Origin: Methylococcus capsulatus str. Texas = ATCC 19069
Lineage (GTDB): Bacteria; Pseudomonadota; Gammaproteobacteria; Methylococcales; Methylococcaceae
NCBI RefSeq assembly: GCF_000424685.1
Contig: NZ_AUKJ01000019.1
Span: 150,803-214,802 of the forward strand
DNA: 64,000 nucleotides
Reading direction: 5' to 3'
Shown here: positions 26,069 to 36,152 of the stretch, piece after piece
How positions within the stretch are numbered: the first letter of the stretch is position 1
Layout of the letters: every line of letters starts with the position of its first letter
The notes under the pieces: model-generated
What the model saw: only the letters and a program-made list of their open reading frames with translations
What the model was told of the DNA's origin: nothing
Databases searched by the model: none
Translations under genes and position numbers: made by a program

Positions 26069-27640
26069 TCAGTTCCGGGGCGGTTCCTGATGCGGGGCCG
26101 ATTCATGGGATGTCCCATCCGTCACGGGCGTGGCATCGGGCAGGCGCTTGCGGGCCTTGGCGCGGGCGATGGCATCCTGGATTTCGGATGCGTCCGGTTT
26201 GGCCAGGGCCGCTTTCTTGCGCTGGGCGGCCTCTGCGCGTTCCTGTTTCTCGCGTTCCTTGCGGATCTGTCGTGCCTCGAAGCGTTCCCGGGCACGATCG
26301 GCCTTGACGCGGTCGCGCTGCTTGGCGACGAGTTCGCTCTTGGCGGCGCGGAAATACTGCACCAGTGGAATGTGGCTGGGACAGACGTAGTCGCAGCAGC
26401 CACACTCGATGCAATCGGTCACGTGGTATTCTTCGACCCGCCGCAGATTGTCCGCGCGGCTGTACCAGTAGAGCTGCTGAGGGAGCAGGTTGACCGGGCA
26501 GACCTCGGCGCAGGCGCCGCAGCGGATGCAGGGCAGTGCCTGTTTGGGGCCGGTGGTCTCGCCGCGGCCGGTCACCAGCACGCAGTTGGCGGCCTTGACC
26601 AGGGGCAGCGCATCGGAGGAAAGCGAGATTCCCATCATCGGCCCCCCCAGGATCAAACGTTCGGCCGCGCCGGAATAGCCGCCGCTGTAGCGGACCAGGT
26701 CGGCGATGGGGGTGCCGATGCGGGTCAGCCAGTTGCCAGGATTCCTGATGCCTTTGCCGGTGACGGTGACGATGCGCTCGATCAGCGGTTCGCCCCGGAC
26801 CACCGCCCGATATACCGCTGCCGCCGTGCCCACGTTCTGGCATACGACGCCGGCATCGGCCGGGATGCCGCGGGTCGGCACTTCGCGTCCGGTGAGGATG
26901 CGGATGAGTTGCTTCTCGCCGCCGCTGGGATAGAGGGCCGGCACGGTGATGACGTCGATGTCCTGATATTCGCCGGTTTCCTGGATTTCCCGCAGCGCCC
27001 GGATCGCCTCCGGCATATCGTCCTCGATGCCGAGCAGGCAGCGTTCGACCCCCAATACCCGCATCAGGATGCGCGCGCCTTCCAGCACCTCGCGCGGGAA
27101 ATGCCGGAGCAGGCTGTCGTCGCAGGTGATATAGGGTTCACATTCGGCGCCGTTGAGGATCAGGGTGTCGATCGCGCGGTGGCCGGGGTCGGTTTTCACT
27201 GCCGTCGGGAACGCCGCACCGCCCAGACCCACGATGCCGGCTTCGAAGATGATCCGGCGCAGCTCGTCCGGGGCGAGTCGCTGGTAATCGGGATGCGCCT
27301 CGGTTTCGAATGCCAGATCCTCGCCATCGGTATCGATCACGATGGCCAGGTCGGCGAGGCCGGAAGGGTGCGGGAGCGGGCGCGGCTCGATGGCGCTGAC
27401 GACGCCCGAGCTGGAGGCGTGGATCGGCGGATTCATCGGTCCGTCGCCGCGGGCGATGACCTGCCCCTTGTGGACGTGGTCGCCGATTCTCACCACGCTT
27501 TGCGCGTTCTGCCCGCCGCGCTGCTGCAAGGGGAAGATCAGCCGCGGCGGAACCGGGGCCGTCGCCAGTGGAGCGAAGCTCGAATCCTCTTTGTGGGCGT
27601 CCAGGTGCAGACCGCCGTGGAATCGGTGCAGCGTGAACAT
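26069..27640 (-). CDS. rsxC: Rnf/Rsx electron-transport complex subunit C
   Basis: 523-aa peripheral subunit that receives electrons from NADH via FMN. The start is the ATG at 27640, overlapping the rsxB stop; longer readings are shadows. Order of parts: N-terminal RnfC domain (FPLQQRGG), FMN/NADH-binding GIVGLGGAAFPTAVK near 135, the SLBB-like region, then two [4Fe-4S] motifs CIRCGACAEVCPVNL and CIECGCCDYVCPSHI. The C-terminal 110 residues are a charged Lys/Arg/Glu/Ala helix, as in gammaproteobacterial RsxC, here relatively short. Confidence 0.96.
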   Translation of the reverse strand: MFTLHRFHGGLHLDAHKEDSSFAPLATAPVPPRLIFPLQQRGGQNAQSVVRIGDHVHKGQVIARGDGPMNPPIHASSSGVVSAIEPRPLPHPSGLADLAIVIDTDGEDLAFETEAHPDYQRLAPDELRRIIFEAGIVGLGGAAFPTAVKTDPGHRAIDTLILNGAECEPYITCDDSLLRHFPREVLEGARILMRVLGVERCLLGIEDDMPEAIRALREIQETGEYQDIDVITVPALYPSGGEKQLIRILTGREVPTRGIPADAGVVCQNVGTAAAVYRAVVRGEPLIERIVTVTGKGIRNPGNWLTRIGTPIADLVRYSGGYSGAAERLILGGPMMGISLSSDALPLVKAANCVLVTGRGETTGPKQALPCIRCGACAEVCPVNLLPQQLYWYSRADNLRRVEEYHVTDCIECGCCDYVCPSHIPLVQYFRAAKSELVAKQRDRVKADRARERFEARQIRKEREKQERAEAAQRKKAALAKPDASEIQDAIARAKARKRLPDATPVTDGTSHESAPHQEPPRN

Positions 27641-28182
27641 CAGCGGGTTCCGTCGGGTTTGGGCCAGCGCCAGGTGCCGAGATTCTCCCGGACCGGCTCC
27701 ATCGCTATGCAATCGACCGGGCAGGGCGCTATACACAATTCGCAGCCGGTGCATTCGGAGGCGATGACCGTGTGCATCAGCTTGGCCGCGCCGAGGATGG
27801 CATCCACCGGGCAGGCCTGGATGCAAAGGGTGCAGCCGATGCACTTGGTTTCGTCGATGACGGCGACGCTTTCCGGCTTCTCGGCGCCGTGTTCGTCGTT
27901 CAGCGGCTTGGGTTCGACCCCGAGCAGATCGGCCAGCGCCTGGACGCCGTCCTCGCCGCCGGGCGGGCACTGGTTGATGTCCGCCTCGCCCCGTGCGATG
28001 GCCTCGGCATAAGGGCGGCAGCCGGGGAAGCCGCATTGGCCGCACTGGGTCTGCGGTAGCAGGGCGTCGATCTTGTCGGCCAGCGGATCACCCTCCACCT
28101 TGAAGCGCCGCGAGGAATAGCCCAGCAGGGCGCCGAACAGGGTGAACAATACGCAGACCGCGAGAAACGCCAGCATCCTCAT
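27640..28182 (-). CDS. rsxB: Rnf/Rsx electron-transport complex subunit B
   Basis: 180 aa. One N-terminal membrane anchor (1-22), then a cluster motif CGQCGFPGC with a later Cys (QCPPGG), then two ferredoxin motifs [14 protein letters not shown] and [14 protein letters not shown]. It passes electrons from RsxC to the membrane subunits. Its stop overlaps the rsxC start; rsxA lies 9 bp upstream. Confidence 0.96.
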   Translation of the reverse strand: MRMLAFLAVCVLFTLFGALLGYSSRRFKVEGDPLADKIDALLPQTQCGQCGFPGCRPYAEAIARGEADINQCPPGGEDGVQALADLLGVEPKPLNDEHGAEKPESVAVIDETKCIGCTLCIQACPVDAILGAAKLMHTVIASECTGCELCIAPCPVDCIAMEPVRENLGTWRWPKPDGTR

Positions 28183-28191
28183 CCGCTCCCT

Positions 28192-28773
28192 TCAGCCTCT
28201 GACCAGGCCGGAGAAGCCCATGAAGGCGACGGAAATCAGGCCCGCGGTGACCAGTGCGATGGCACTGCCGCGGAACGGCGCCGGCACGTCCGCGGCATCG
28301 ATCCGCTCGCGCAGGCCGGCGAACAGCACCAGCACCAGGGTGAAGCCGGCGGCGGCGCCGAAGCCGTAGAGGAAGGATTCGATGAAATCATGGCCCGCCT
28401 GGACATTGAGCAAGGCTACGCCGAGCACTGCACAGTTGGTGGTGATCAGCGGCAGAAAAATCCCCAGCACCTGGTATAGCAGCGGGCTGGTCTTTTTTAC
28501 GACCATTTCGGTGAACTGGACCACCACCGCGATCACCACGATGAAGGCCAGGGTGCGCAGGTATTGCAGCCCCATCGGCTCCAGTAGGAAACGGTCGACC
28601 AGGTAACTGCTGACCGAAGACAGGGTCAGCACGAAGGTCGTCGCCAGTCCCATACCGATCGCCGTCTCCGATTTGCGGGACACGCCCATGAAGGGGCAAA
28701 GTCCCAGGAACTTCACCAGGACGAAGTTGTTCACCAGGGTCGTGCTGACGAGGATCAACAGATAGTCTTTCAT
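28192..28773 (-). CDS. rsxA: Rnf/Rsx electron-transport complex subunit A
   Basis: 193-aa membrane subunit with six helices, homologous to Rsx[19 protein letters not shown] near the N-terminus and [16 protein letters not shown] near 103-118 are family signatures and hold the cysteines proposed to bind an iron-sulfur centre. It is the first gene of rsxABCDGE-nth. Confidence 0.97.
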   Translation of the reverse strand: MKDYLLILVSTTLVNNFVLVKFLGLCPFMGVSRKSETAIGMGLATTFVLTLSSVSSYLVDRFLLEPMGLQYLRTLAFIVVIAVVVQFTEMVVKKTSPLLYQVLGIFLPLITTNCAVLGVALLNVQAGHDFIESFLYGFGAAAGFTLVLVLFAGLRERIDAADVPAPFRGSAIALVTAGLISVAFMGFSGLVRG

Positions 28774-28846
28774 CGGGAGGGATGAGGATACGACGGCAAG
28801 GGAACGCGAAATTATAAAGCCGACTGTAATACTCGGGAAATGGCCG

Positions 28847-30238
28847 TCAGCGCTTCTTCACGTGACGGATCATCCGCCGGCGCTTCCTGATTTGGCGCTC
28901 GGTCAGTTCGTTGCGGCGGCCCTGGAACGGGTTCTCGGCGCTCTTGAACACCAGCTTCAGCGGCACGCCTTGCAGCTTGAAGGCGTTGCGGAACTCGTTG
29001 CCGAGATAACGCCTGTAGGCGGCCGGCAAGTCCTCGGTCTGGTTGCCGTGGATCACGACGACCGGCGGGTTGTGGCCGCCCTGGTGAGCGTACTTGAGTT
29101 TGATGCGGCGTCCCCGGACCAGCGGAGGTGGGTGGGCGGTCAAACAGTCCTGCAGCACCTGGGTCAAGCGCGAGGCCGACAAGTCCAGCATGGCAGACTG
29201 GTAGATCGGCTTGACCGCATCCATCAGGACGCCCACGCCGGTGCCGTGCAGGGCCGAGATGAAATATTTCTTGGCGAATTCGAGAAACGGCAGCTTGACG
29301 TCGATCTGCCGCTTGACCTTTTCGCGCTGCTCCGGGTCCAGCCCATCCCATTTGTTGAAGCCGATCAGGAGCCCTCGGCCGATTTCCAGCACCATGCCGA
29401 GCAGGTTGGCGTCCTGGTCGGTGAGGCCCTCGCTGGCATCCACCAGGTAGATCACCACATGGGCCTTCTCGATGGCCTGGAAGCTCTTGATGACGCTGAA
29501 TTTCTCCACCCCCTCGTTGACCCGGGCCCGGCGCCGGATGCCGGCGGTGTCGATCAGGGTGTAGCGCTCGCCGCGCCGCTCGAACGGGATGTAGATGCTG
29601 TCTCGGGTGGTGCCGGGCTGGTCGTAGACGACCACGCGCTCCTCGCCGAGGATGCGGTTGACCAGGGTGGATTTGCCGACGTTGGGTCGGCCCACCACGG
29701 CGATGCGGATGCCGCCTTCGGCTTCCGTCTCCCCGGTTTCCCCGGATTCCGGCAGCAGCGCTTCGACCCGCTCCAGCAGCGCATGCACACCGGTGCCGTG
29801 CGCGGCTGAAATGAGCAGAGGCTCGCCCAGTCCGAAGGCGTGGAACTCCGCACCGGCGATCAGCGCCTGGGTGCCGTCGATCTTGTTGGCGACCAGCAGC
29901 ACCGGCTTGTTGATACGGCGGAGGCGATCGGCAATGAGTTCATCGCCGGCGGTCATGCCGGCATGGACGTCGACCAGGAACAGGATGACGTCGGCCTCGT
30001 CGAGAACGTGGTCCACCTGTTTCATGGCCTGGTCGTCGATGCCCTCGGCCGCTTCGATGATGCCGCCGGTGTCGACCACGAAATAATCGCGCTCGCCGCG
30101 CTGCACCCGGCCGTACTGGCGATCGCGAGTCAGGCCGGGGAAGTCGGCCACCAGGGCGTCACGGGTCCGGGTCAGATAATTGAAGAGGGTGGATTTGCCG
30201 ACATTGGTGCGGCCGATCAGGGCAACGACGGGCAGCAT
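28847..30238 (-). CDS. der: Ribosome-assembly GTPase Der (EngA)
   Basis: 463 aa needed for 50S maturation. Two tandem GTPase domains: G1 motifs GRTNVGKST near residue 9 and GRPNVGKST near 180, G4 motifs NKID and NKWD. A C-terminal KH-like domain ends in a very basic [13 protein letters not shown] tail. The start ATG at 30238 follows the bamB stop by 2 bp; the long open frame upstream is a shadow of bamB. Confidence 0.97.
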   Translation of the reverse strand: MLPVVALIGRTNVGKSTLFNYLTRTRDALVADFPGLTRDRQYGRVQRGERDYFVVDTGGIIEAAEGIDDQAMKQVDHVLDEADVILFLVDVHAGMTAGDELIADRLRRINKPVLLVANKIDGTQALIAGAEFHAFGLGEPLLISAAHGTGVHALLERVEALLPESGETGETEAEGGIRIAVVGRPNVGKSTLVNRILGEERVVVYDQPGTTRDSIYIPFERRGERYTLIDTAGIRRRARVNEGVEKFSVIKSFQAIEKAHVVIYLVDASEGLTDQDANLLGMVLEIGRGLLIGFNKWDGLDPEQREKVKRQIDVKLPFLEFAKKYFISALHGTGVGVLMDAVKPIYQSAMLDLSASRLTQVLQDCLTAHPPPLVRGRRIKLKYAHQGGHNPPVVVIHGNQTEDLPAAYRRYLGNEFRNAFKLQGVPLKLVFKSAENPFQGRRNELTERQIRKRRRMIRHVKKR

Positions 30239-30240
30239 GC

Positions 30241-31428
30241 TCAATCCACCGTAATCGCGGCCAGGGTGCCGTCGGTGGCGTAGACATAGACGATGTCGCC
30301 GTACACCACCGGAGGATACTCGATGGGGGCATCGGTGACCTGGACGCGTCCGACGATGCGTCCGTCCTCCTTGTTCAGCACGTGCAGATAGCCTTCGAAA
30401 TCGCCGACCACCAGGTAGTCCTTCACCAGCGCCGGGGCGGTCAGCCGGCGTTGGTGCAGTTCGGTCTGCTTCCATTGGTCTTCGCCGTTGCGGATGGCGA
30501 GCTGCCAGAGATCGGCGTTGGCGTCGGTGACATACAGTTCCCTACGGTCGGCCGTCATGCCGGCGGGCGAGGAAATGCTCTCGCGCTTCCATTGCACTTC
30601 CCCGGTATTGAGTCCCAGCGAGGCAGTGCCGCCCTGGTAGCCGGATACGAACACCACGTCGTTTCGCACCACCGGCGTAGCGCTGAGATCGACCAGTCGT
30701 TCGATTTCGGAGCGGCCGTGTGGCAGGGACACGTTGGCCTCCCAGTCCAGCCGGCCCTCCTTGAGCTGGATGGCGCTCACCTTGCCGCCCCCGAAACCAT
30801 CGATCACCAGGTCGCCGGCGATGATCGGAGCCCCCCGGCTGCGTATGGCCAGCGGCGGAGCATGGCGCTCGAAATACCAGAGGGTGGCGCCGGATTTCCG
30901 GTCCAGCCCGGTCAGATGGCCGTTCGTGCCGCGGACCACCACCACGTCGTCCGCGACGGCGGGAACGGAAAGGATTTCGCTGGCGAGGGTCGATTTCCAG
31001 ACCAGGGCGCCGTCGGCCGCGTTCAGCACGATGACCGCTCCTTCCGCGGTGGCCAGGAACAATTCACCGTCGTCGAAGACGGGTCCAGCGGACAGATCCA
31101 TTTCATGGTCGACCGACCACAGTTTCTCGCCCGTCAGGCGGTTGAACGCCTGGACCGTGCCATGCCGTTCCGCGGCGAACACGCGGCTGTCGTCCACGGC
31201 GGGGCCGAGATTGATGCCTTGGTCGTCGTAGCCATCACCGATCTCCGCCATCCAGAGCTTGTCCGCCTTCACCTGCGGCGTGATTTCGGCCAGCGGCGCG
31301 GGCGGCTCGGCGTTGTCCTTGCCGGTAAAGTAATCCTGGATGCCCTGGTAGGCATTCTGGATGGCATCCAGGCCGGCGCAGCCGGCAAGGGCGGCGAGCG
31401 AGGCGATGAGCAGGGCGCGGCGGATCAT
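30241..31428 (-). CDS. bamB: Outer-membrane assembly lipoprotein BamB
   Basis: 395 aa. Lipoprotein signal with Cys17 (LAGC). Eight-bladed PQQ-like beta-propeller with repeats such as GVEKLWSV/LVWKS-type Trp positions. It is a scaffold of the BAM complex that folds outer-membrane proteins. It overlaps yfgM by 4 bases at its start and precedes der by 2 bases, the standard yfgM-bamB-der order. Confidence 0.95.
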   Translation of the reverse strand: MIRRALLIASLAALAGCAGLDAIQNAYQGIQDYFTGKDNAEPPAPLAEITPQVKADKLWMAEIGDGYDDQGINLGPAVDDSRVFAAERHGTVQAFNRLTGEKLWSVDHEMDLSAGPVFDDGELFLATAEGAVIVLNAADGALVWKSTLASEILSVPAVADDVVVVRGTNGHLTGLDRKSGATLWYFERHAPPLAIRSRGAPIIAGDLVIDGFGGGKVSAIQLKEGRLDWEANVSLPHGRSEIERLVDLSATPVVRNDVVFVSGYQGGTASLGLNTGEVQWKRESISSPAGMTADRRELYVTDANADLWQLAIRNGEDQWKQTELHQRRLTAPALVKDYLVVGDFEGYLHVLNKEDGRIVGRVQVTDAPIEYPPVVYGDIVYVYATDGTLAAITVD

Positions 31429-32060
31429 CGGGTGGCGGGGGTACCGAGATCGGTCAGCTTGAGTTCCAGCAGGGGTGAGGGCTGGCCGTCCCGACGCGCC
31501 TTCAGATAGGCGGCGCGGGCTTCTTCGGGGCGATTCATGGCGAGGTAAACGTCGCCTTTCAACTCCTCACGGAGTGCAGCGGATTCCGGGGTGCTGCCCG
31601 TCAGGCTTTCCGCCAGTCTCAGCGCCTCCTCGGTTTCGCCGAGGCCGAGCTGGATTTCGGCCAGCCGCAGTCGCGCGATCTGCAGGATTTTCTCGTCCTT
31701 GGTGGTCGCGATCAACTGTTGCAGCAGAGTCTTGGCGCCGGCCAGATCGCCCGCCTCCACTTTGAGCCGTACCAGGAACAGCTTGCCGTAAGTGGCATAA
31801 GCGGAGCCCGGGAACTGCTGGCCGATCCGTTCGCCCAGTTGGGCGGCGGCCTCGGTCTGCTTGTTCGCCACGGCATCGAGGAGCTGCTGGTACAGGGTTC
31901 CGCCAAGCAGAGCCTTTTCCTCCTGGGAACGTTTCCACGCGCCCCAGCCGACGATCACGGCGATGCCCAGCGCCACGCCCCAGACGATGGAATTGGCGTT
32001 GGCTTTCCACCAGCGCTTGAGCGCTTCGAGGCGCTCTTCTTCGGTCAGATAAACTTCCAT
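31425..32060 (-). CDS. yfgM: YfgM-family ancillary SecYEG/periplasmic chaperone protein
   Basis: 211 aa from the ATG at 32060 (GAGG upstream). An N-terminal acidic segment (YLTEEERLEALKRWWK), one transmembrane helix (about 27-45), and a periplasmic TPR-like domain of four to five helix pairs. YfgM links the Sec translocon to periplasmic chaperones in E. coli. It lies 13 bp after hisS and overlaps bamB. Confidence 0.92.
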   Translation of the reverse strand: MEVYLTEEERLEALKRWWKANANSIVWGVALGIAVIVGWGAWKRSQEEKALLGGTLYQQLLDAVANKQTEAAAQLGERIGQQFPGSAYATYGKLFLVRLKVEAGDLAGAKTLLQQLIATTKDEKILQIARLRLAEIQLGLGETEEALRLAESLTGSTPESAALREELKGDVYLAMNRPEEARAAYLKARRDGQPSPLLELKLTDLGTPATR

Positions 32061-32073
32061 GGCAACCTCTCGT

Positions 32074-33342
32074 TCAGATTGGGACACAGGATTGGATGAG
32101 CCGGACCAGGTCGGCCTGGGCGACGGTCTGCTGGGCATCGTCCGAGCGTAAGGGTTTCAGACTGATGCTGTCGTCGCGCATTTCGTCCTCGCCCAGGACG
32201 AGGGCGAAGGCCGCCGCGCTCTTGTCGGCGCGTTTGAACTGGTTCTTGAAGCTGCCGCCGCCGCAGTTGACCACCAGCCGCAGGCTGGGAAACGCATCCC
32301 TGAGCATTTCTGCCAGCACGGCGCCGCGCCGTTCCGCGGCCGTGCCCACCGTGATGAAATAGATGTGCGGGGCGTTTTCGGCGAAGGTCTCGCCGGTCAG
32401 CTCGATCAGGCGCTCCATCCCCAGGGCGAAGCCGATGGCACTGGAGTCACGGCCGCCGAGCTGGGCCACCAGGCCGTCATAGCGGCCGCCGGCGCAGACG
32501 GTGCCCTGGGTGCCCAGTTCGTCGGTCACCCATTCGAACACGGTGTTGCAGTAATAATCCAGGCCGCGCACCAGGCGGGGGTTGATCACATAAGGGATTT
32601 CGGCGGCATCGAGCAGCTCGGTCAGTCCCTCGAAGTGGGCCCGCGAGGCGCCGCCCAGATGGTCAGCGAGCACCGGCGCGCCGGCCAGCAGATCCTTCAT
32701 CGCCGGATTCTTGCTGTCGAGGATGCGCAGCGGGTTGGTTTCCAGGCGCCGAGCGCTGTCTGCGTCCAGCGCGTCGTAATTCTCGCGCAGATAATCCACC
32801 AGGATCTGGCGGTAGGCCAGCCGTTCGTCGGGCGTGCCCAGGGAGTTCAGCTCCAGCCGCAGTTTGTGGGCCACCCCTAAGCGCTGCCAGAGCCGGCGGC
32901 TCAGGAAGATCAGCTCCGCGTCGATATCCGGTCCGGGCATGCCGAAGACCTCGACACCGACCTGGTGGAACTGCCGGTAACGCCCTTTCTGGGGGCGCTC
33001 GTGGCGGAACATGGGGCCGGCATACCACAGCCGATGAGTCTGATTGTGGAGCAGGCCATGTTCGAGGCAGGCGCGCAGACACCCTGCGGTGCCTTCGGGG
33101 CGCAGGGTCAGCGAGTCGCCGTTGCGGTCCTCGAAAACGTACATCTCCTTTTCGACGATGTCGGTGACTTCGCCGATGGAGCGCTTGAACAGCTCGGTCT
33201 TTTCGACGATGGGCAGACGGATCTCGCGGTAGCCGTAATTGGCCATGACGCTGCGGATCTGGTGTTCGACCTGTTGCCAGCGTGGTGTCATATCCGGCAG
33301 GATGTCGTGCATGCCGCGGATGGCTTGGATTTTTTCGCTCAT
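32074..33342 (-). CDS. hisS: Histidyl-tRNA synthetase
   Basis: 422-aa class II synthetase from the ATG at 33342 ([16 protein letters not shown]). Motif 2 is [16 protein letters not shown]. The histidine-specific motifs are LVRGLDYYC and the CAGGRYDGL stretch, followed by motif 3 GFALGMERL and a C-terminal anticodon-binding domain. The chromosomal order pilF-hisS-yfgM is usual, except that ispG is missing between pilF and hisS. Confidence 0.97.
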
Positions 33343-33375
33343 GGAGTCGATCGGTCTAACGGTGGGCAAGCGCGG

Positions 33376-34143
33376 TCACGGTTGTGCGAACAGGCGCCGC
33401 GCCTGCACGGCTTCGCCCGAATCCGGGAAATCCAACCCGATCCGGTCGGCCAGCCGCCGGGCCTCGGCGGCATCGCCCAGGGCCAGTTCGGTCTGGACGC
33501 CGAGCCACAGGGTTTCCGGCGTATCTCCGGCGACGGCCTGGTAGCGCTGCAGGAAGGCGCGGGTGGACAGGTATTGTCGCGTTTCCAGGCTGACATGGGC
33601 CATTTCCAGTAGCGCTGGGGGGTAGCCGGGGTTCTTCTCCAGCGCCCGGCGCAGATACGGCTCGGCTTCCGCGGTCCGGCCCGCACGGCGCAGGCAGGTC
33701 CCGGCATTGGAGAGAGGAATCCAGGGCTGGGGGTACAGCGGCGTCGAATAGGCGACTTCGAATCGCGCCAGGGCATCCTCCGTGTGGCCGGTATGGCAGA
33801 GAAAACGGCCGTAGTTGTTGTAGGCGCTGTAATTCTCCGGGTTCAGCGTCAGGGCTTCGCGGAAGTGCAGGTCGGCCTCCCCGGTCCGGCCCAGCTTCTC
33901 GTACAGGATGGCCAGCGCATCGTGCGCGTCGCTGTTGGCGGGATCCAGCTCCACCGCATGCTTCAAGTCTTCCAGCGCCACCTCCAGTGCTCCCTGCGCC
34001 ATGTAGCGGACGCCCTTCTGGACGTAGACGTCCGCGGTGCTGAGTTCGCCGTAGGGGTCGTTGGTCGCGTAGGGCCGCTGCTCCGGCGTGGCGCAGGCGG
34101 CAATGGCTCCCAGCAATGCTGTCAAGGCCAACCATCCTCTCAT
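33376..34143 (-). CDS. pilF: Type IV pilus biogenesis/stability lipoprotein PilF (PilW)
   Basis: 255 aa from the ATG at 34143 (an in-frame TTG lies two codons upstream). Lipoprotein signal with IAACAT. Six TPR units follow, for example AVELDPANSDAHDALAILY and ALTLNPENYSAYNNYG. PilF pilots the PilQ secretin to the outer membrane. It sits between rlmN and hisS as in many gammaproteobacteria. No other pilus genes are in the window. Confidence 0.92.
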   Translation of the reverse strand: MRGWLALTALLGAIAACATPEQRPYATNDPYGELSTADVYVQKGVRYMAQGALEVALEDLKHAVELDPANSDAHDALAILYEKLGRTGEADLHFREALTLNPENYSAYNNYGRFLCHTGHTEDALARFEVAYSTPLYPQPWIPLSNAGTCLRRAGRTAEAEPYLRRALEKNPGYPPALLEMAHVSLETRQYLSTRAFLQRYQAVAGDTPETLWLGVQTELALGDAAEARRLADRIGLDFPDSGEAVQARRLFAQP

Positions 34144-34145
34144 CG

Positions 34146-35246
34146 TCAATGCGCAAGATGCAGCCGGAACTGGCGCCGGCTGCGGTCGTTGACCTTGCCC
34201 ACCAGTTGGCCGCAGGCGGCGTCGATGTCCCGCCCCCGGGTCTTGCGGGTGGTGGTGATGAGCCCCGCATCCTGCAGCGTCTGGGCGAAGCGGGCGATGG
34301 TCTCCGGGTGCGAGCAGCGATAGGCCGAGTTCGGGAAGGGGTTGAACGGGATCAGGTTGACCTTGGACGGTACGTGGCTCAGTAGCCGGACCAGGGCGCG
34401 GGCATGTTCGGGACGGTCGTTCACGCCGTCCAGCATCACGTATTCGAAAGTGACTTTGCGCCGGTTTTCCGTGCCGACATAACGTTTGCAGGCGGCCAGC
34501 AGCTCCCTGATCGGGTACTTGCGGTTGATCGGGACCAGTTCGTTGCGCAGCGTGTCGTCGGGAGCGTGCAGCGACACCGCCAGGCTGATGTCGCTGACCT
34601 CGGCCAGCCGGTCCAGTGCCGGCACGATGCCGGAAGTGCTGAGCGTGACCCGTCTTTTCGACAGGCCGTAGGCGAAGTCGTCCATCATCAGCCGGGTCGC
34701 GGCGACCACATTGCCGAAGTTGAGCAGCGGCTCACCCATGCCCATCAGCACCACGTTGCTGATGCGCTGTTCTTCGTCGAGCCGGTGCTGCGCCACCCAG
34801 AGTTGACCGATGATCTCGGCCGTGGTGAGGTTGCGGTTGAAGCCCTGGCGGGCGGTGGAGCAGAACGAGCATTCGAGCGAGCAGCCGACCTGCGAGGACA
34901 CGCACAGGGTATTGCGACCCTCCTCGGGGATCAGCACGGTCTCGACCCGGTTGACGGCGTCCACCTGCAGCACCCATTTGCGGGTGCCATCGGCCGAGCG
35001 CTGCTCGAGGACGAGTTCGGGCGGGCGAATCTCGCTCACGGCTTCCAGCCGGCTGCGCAGCGTCTTGCTCAGATTGGTCATCAGGCCGATGTCGGTGACG
35101 CCGCGCTGATGGATCCATTGCAGCAGTTGCGATGCGCGGAACGGCTTTTCGCCGAGGCGGACGAAGAAGGCTTCCATGCCTTCCCGGTCCAGATCGAGCA
35201 GATTGACGCGGGTTTCCGTGTCAGCGGGTATGGGGGCAGAGTTCAT
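34146..35246 (-). CDS. rlmN: Dual-specificity 23S rRNA/tRNA adenine-C2 methyltransferase RlmN
   Basis: 366-aa radical SAM enzyme methylating A2503 of 23S rRNA and A37 of some tRNAs. The cluster motif CSLECSFC provides Cys122, Cys126 and Cys129. The acceptor cysteine of the CGQL tail near the C-terminus is present (DIDAACGQL). [10 protein letters not shown] and SLHAPDD are family signatures. The start at 35246 overlaps the ndk 3' end by 26 bp. Confidence 0.96.
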   Translation of the reverse strand: MNSAPIPADTETRVNLLDLDREGMEAFFVRLGEKPFRASQLLQWIHQRGVTDIGLMTNLSKTLRSRLEAVSEIRPPELVLEQRSADGTRKWVLQVDAVNRVETVLIPEEGRNTLCVSSQVGCSLECSFCSTARQGFNRNLTTAEIIGQLWVAQHRLDEEQRISNVVLMGMGEPLLNFGNVVAATRLMMDDFAYGLSKRRVTLSTSGIVPALDRLAEVSDISLAVSLHAPDDTLRNELVPINRKYPIRELLAACKRYVGTENRRKVTFEYVMLDGVNDRPEHARALVRLLSHVPSKVNLIPFNPFPNSAYRCSHPETIARFAQTLQDAGLITTTRKTRGRDIDAACGQLVGKVNDRSRRQFRLHLAH

Positions 35247-35652
35247 CGCTCTCGAAAAAATAGGCGATCTCCTGGGCCGCCGTTTCCGGGCCGTCGGAGC
35301 CGTGCACCGCATTCTCGTCGATGCTGACGGCGAAGTCGGCGCGGATGGTTCCGGGAGCGGCGTCCCTGGGGTTGGTGGCGCCCATCAGCTCGCGGTTCTT
35401 GGCGATCGCGTTCTCGCCTTCCAGCACCTGAATCATGACCGGGCCGCTGATCATGAACGACACCAGGTCGTTGAAGAACGGGCGTTCTCGGTGTACGGCG
35501 TAGAACCCTTCGGCCTGCTCACGGGAGAGCTGGGCCATCTTCGCGGCCACGATCCTGAGGCCGGCTTTTTCGAAGCGGGAATATATCTCGCCGATGACGT
35601 TCTTGGCGACCGCGTCCGGCTTGATGATGGAAAGGGTGCGTTCTACCGCCAT
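35221..35652 (-). CDS. ndk: Nucleoside diphosphate kinase
   Basis: 143 aa exchanging phosphate between nucleoside di- and triphosphates. ATP-site residues are in [12 protein letters not shown], and the catalytic His is in [12 protein letters not shown] near residue 117. The start at 35652 is preceded by AAGGAGA. It heads the ndk-rlmN-pilF-hisS-yfgM-bamB-der group; the 35653-35798 gap carries its promoter. Confidence 0.97.
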   Translation of the reverse strand: MAVERTLSIIKPDAVAKNVIGEIYSRFEKAGLRIVAAKMAQLSREQAEGFYAVHRERPFFNDLVSFMISGPVMIQVLEGENAIAKNRELMGATNPRDAAPGTIRADFAVSIDENAVHGSDGPETAAQEIAYFFESDELCPHTR

Positions 35653-35798
35653 GGAGTCTCCTTGCATTCTAGAGTGGACTGAAACAGCGCGGGGGCGGAT
35701 CCCCTCCATCCGTGGCGATACCGCCAGGATGGAAAAATTTTTGGATTCTAACGGATTTCCGTAAGGTTTTGGAGTGTCGCGCCGGGGCCGGAGCGACT

Positions 35799-36122
35799 TC
35801 ACACCGCAAAGCTTTCGCCGCAGCCGCAGCTCGCGGTGGCCTTGGGGTTGTGGAAGCGGAAGGTTTCGTTCAGTCCTTCCCGTATGTAGTCGATCTCGAC
35901 GCCATCGAGGTAGGTCAGGTCGGCGGTTTTGACCACGATCGTGACGCCGTGCTGTTCGAATACCGCGTCGTCAGCGGCGATTTCGTCGGCGTAATCCACG
36001 ACGTAAGAATAACCCGAGCATCCGGCCTGTCGGACGCCCAATCGCAGTCCCAGCCCGTGTCCGCGGCGCCGGAGTTGCCTGGCTATCTGTGCGGCGGCAT
36101 TTTCGGTCACTGTAACAGTCAT
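35799..36122 (-). CDS. iscA: A-type iron-sulfur carrier IscA
   Basis: 107 aa. The three family cysteines are present: QAGCSGYSY (near residue 35) and SCGCGE at the C-terminus. It carries Fe-S clusters or iron to apoproteins. It lies 30 bp after iscS on the same strand, so IscA rather than ErpA is the likelier name, though the sequence alone does not separate them well. Confidence 0.9.
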   Translation of the reverse strand: MTVTVTENAAAQIARQLRRRGHGLGLRLGVRQAGCSGYSYVVDYADEIAADDAVFEQHGVTIVVKTADLTYLDGVEIDYIREGLNETFRFHNPKATASCGCGESFAV

Positions 36123-36152
36123 GATGATGTCCTCAAAATTGTAAGTGAAATG

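Noticed and set aside
35799..36122. ErpA instead of IscA
   Set aside because: The sequence does not separate them cleanly, but the position 30 bp after iscS favours IscA.
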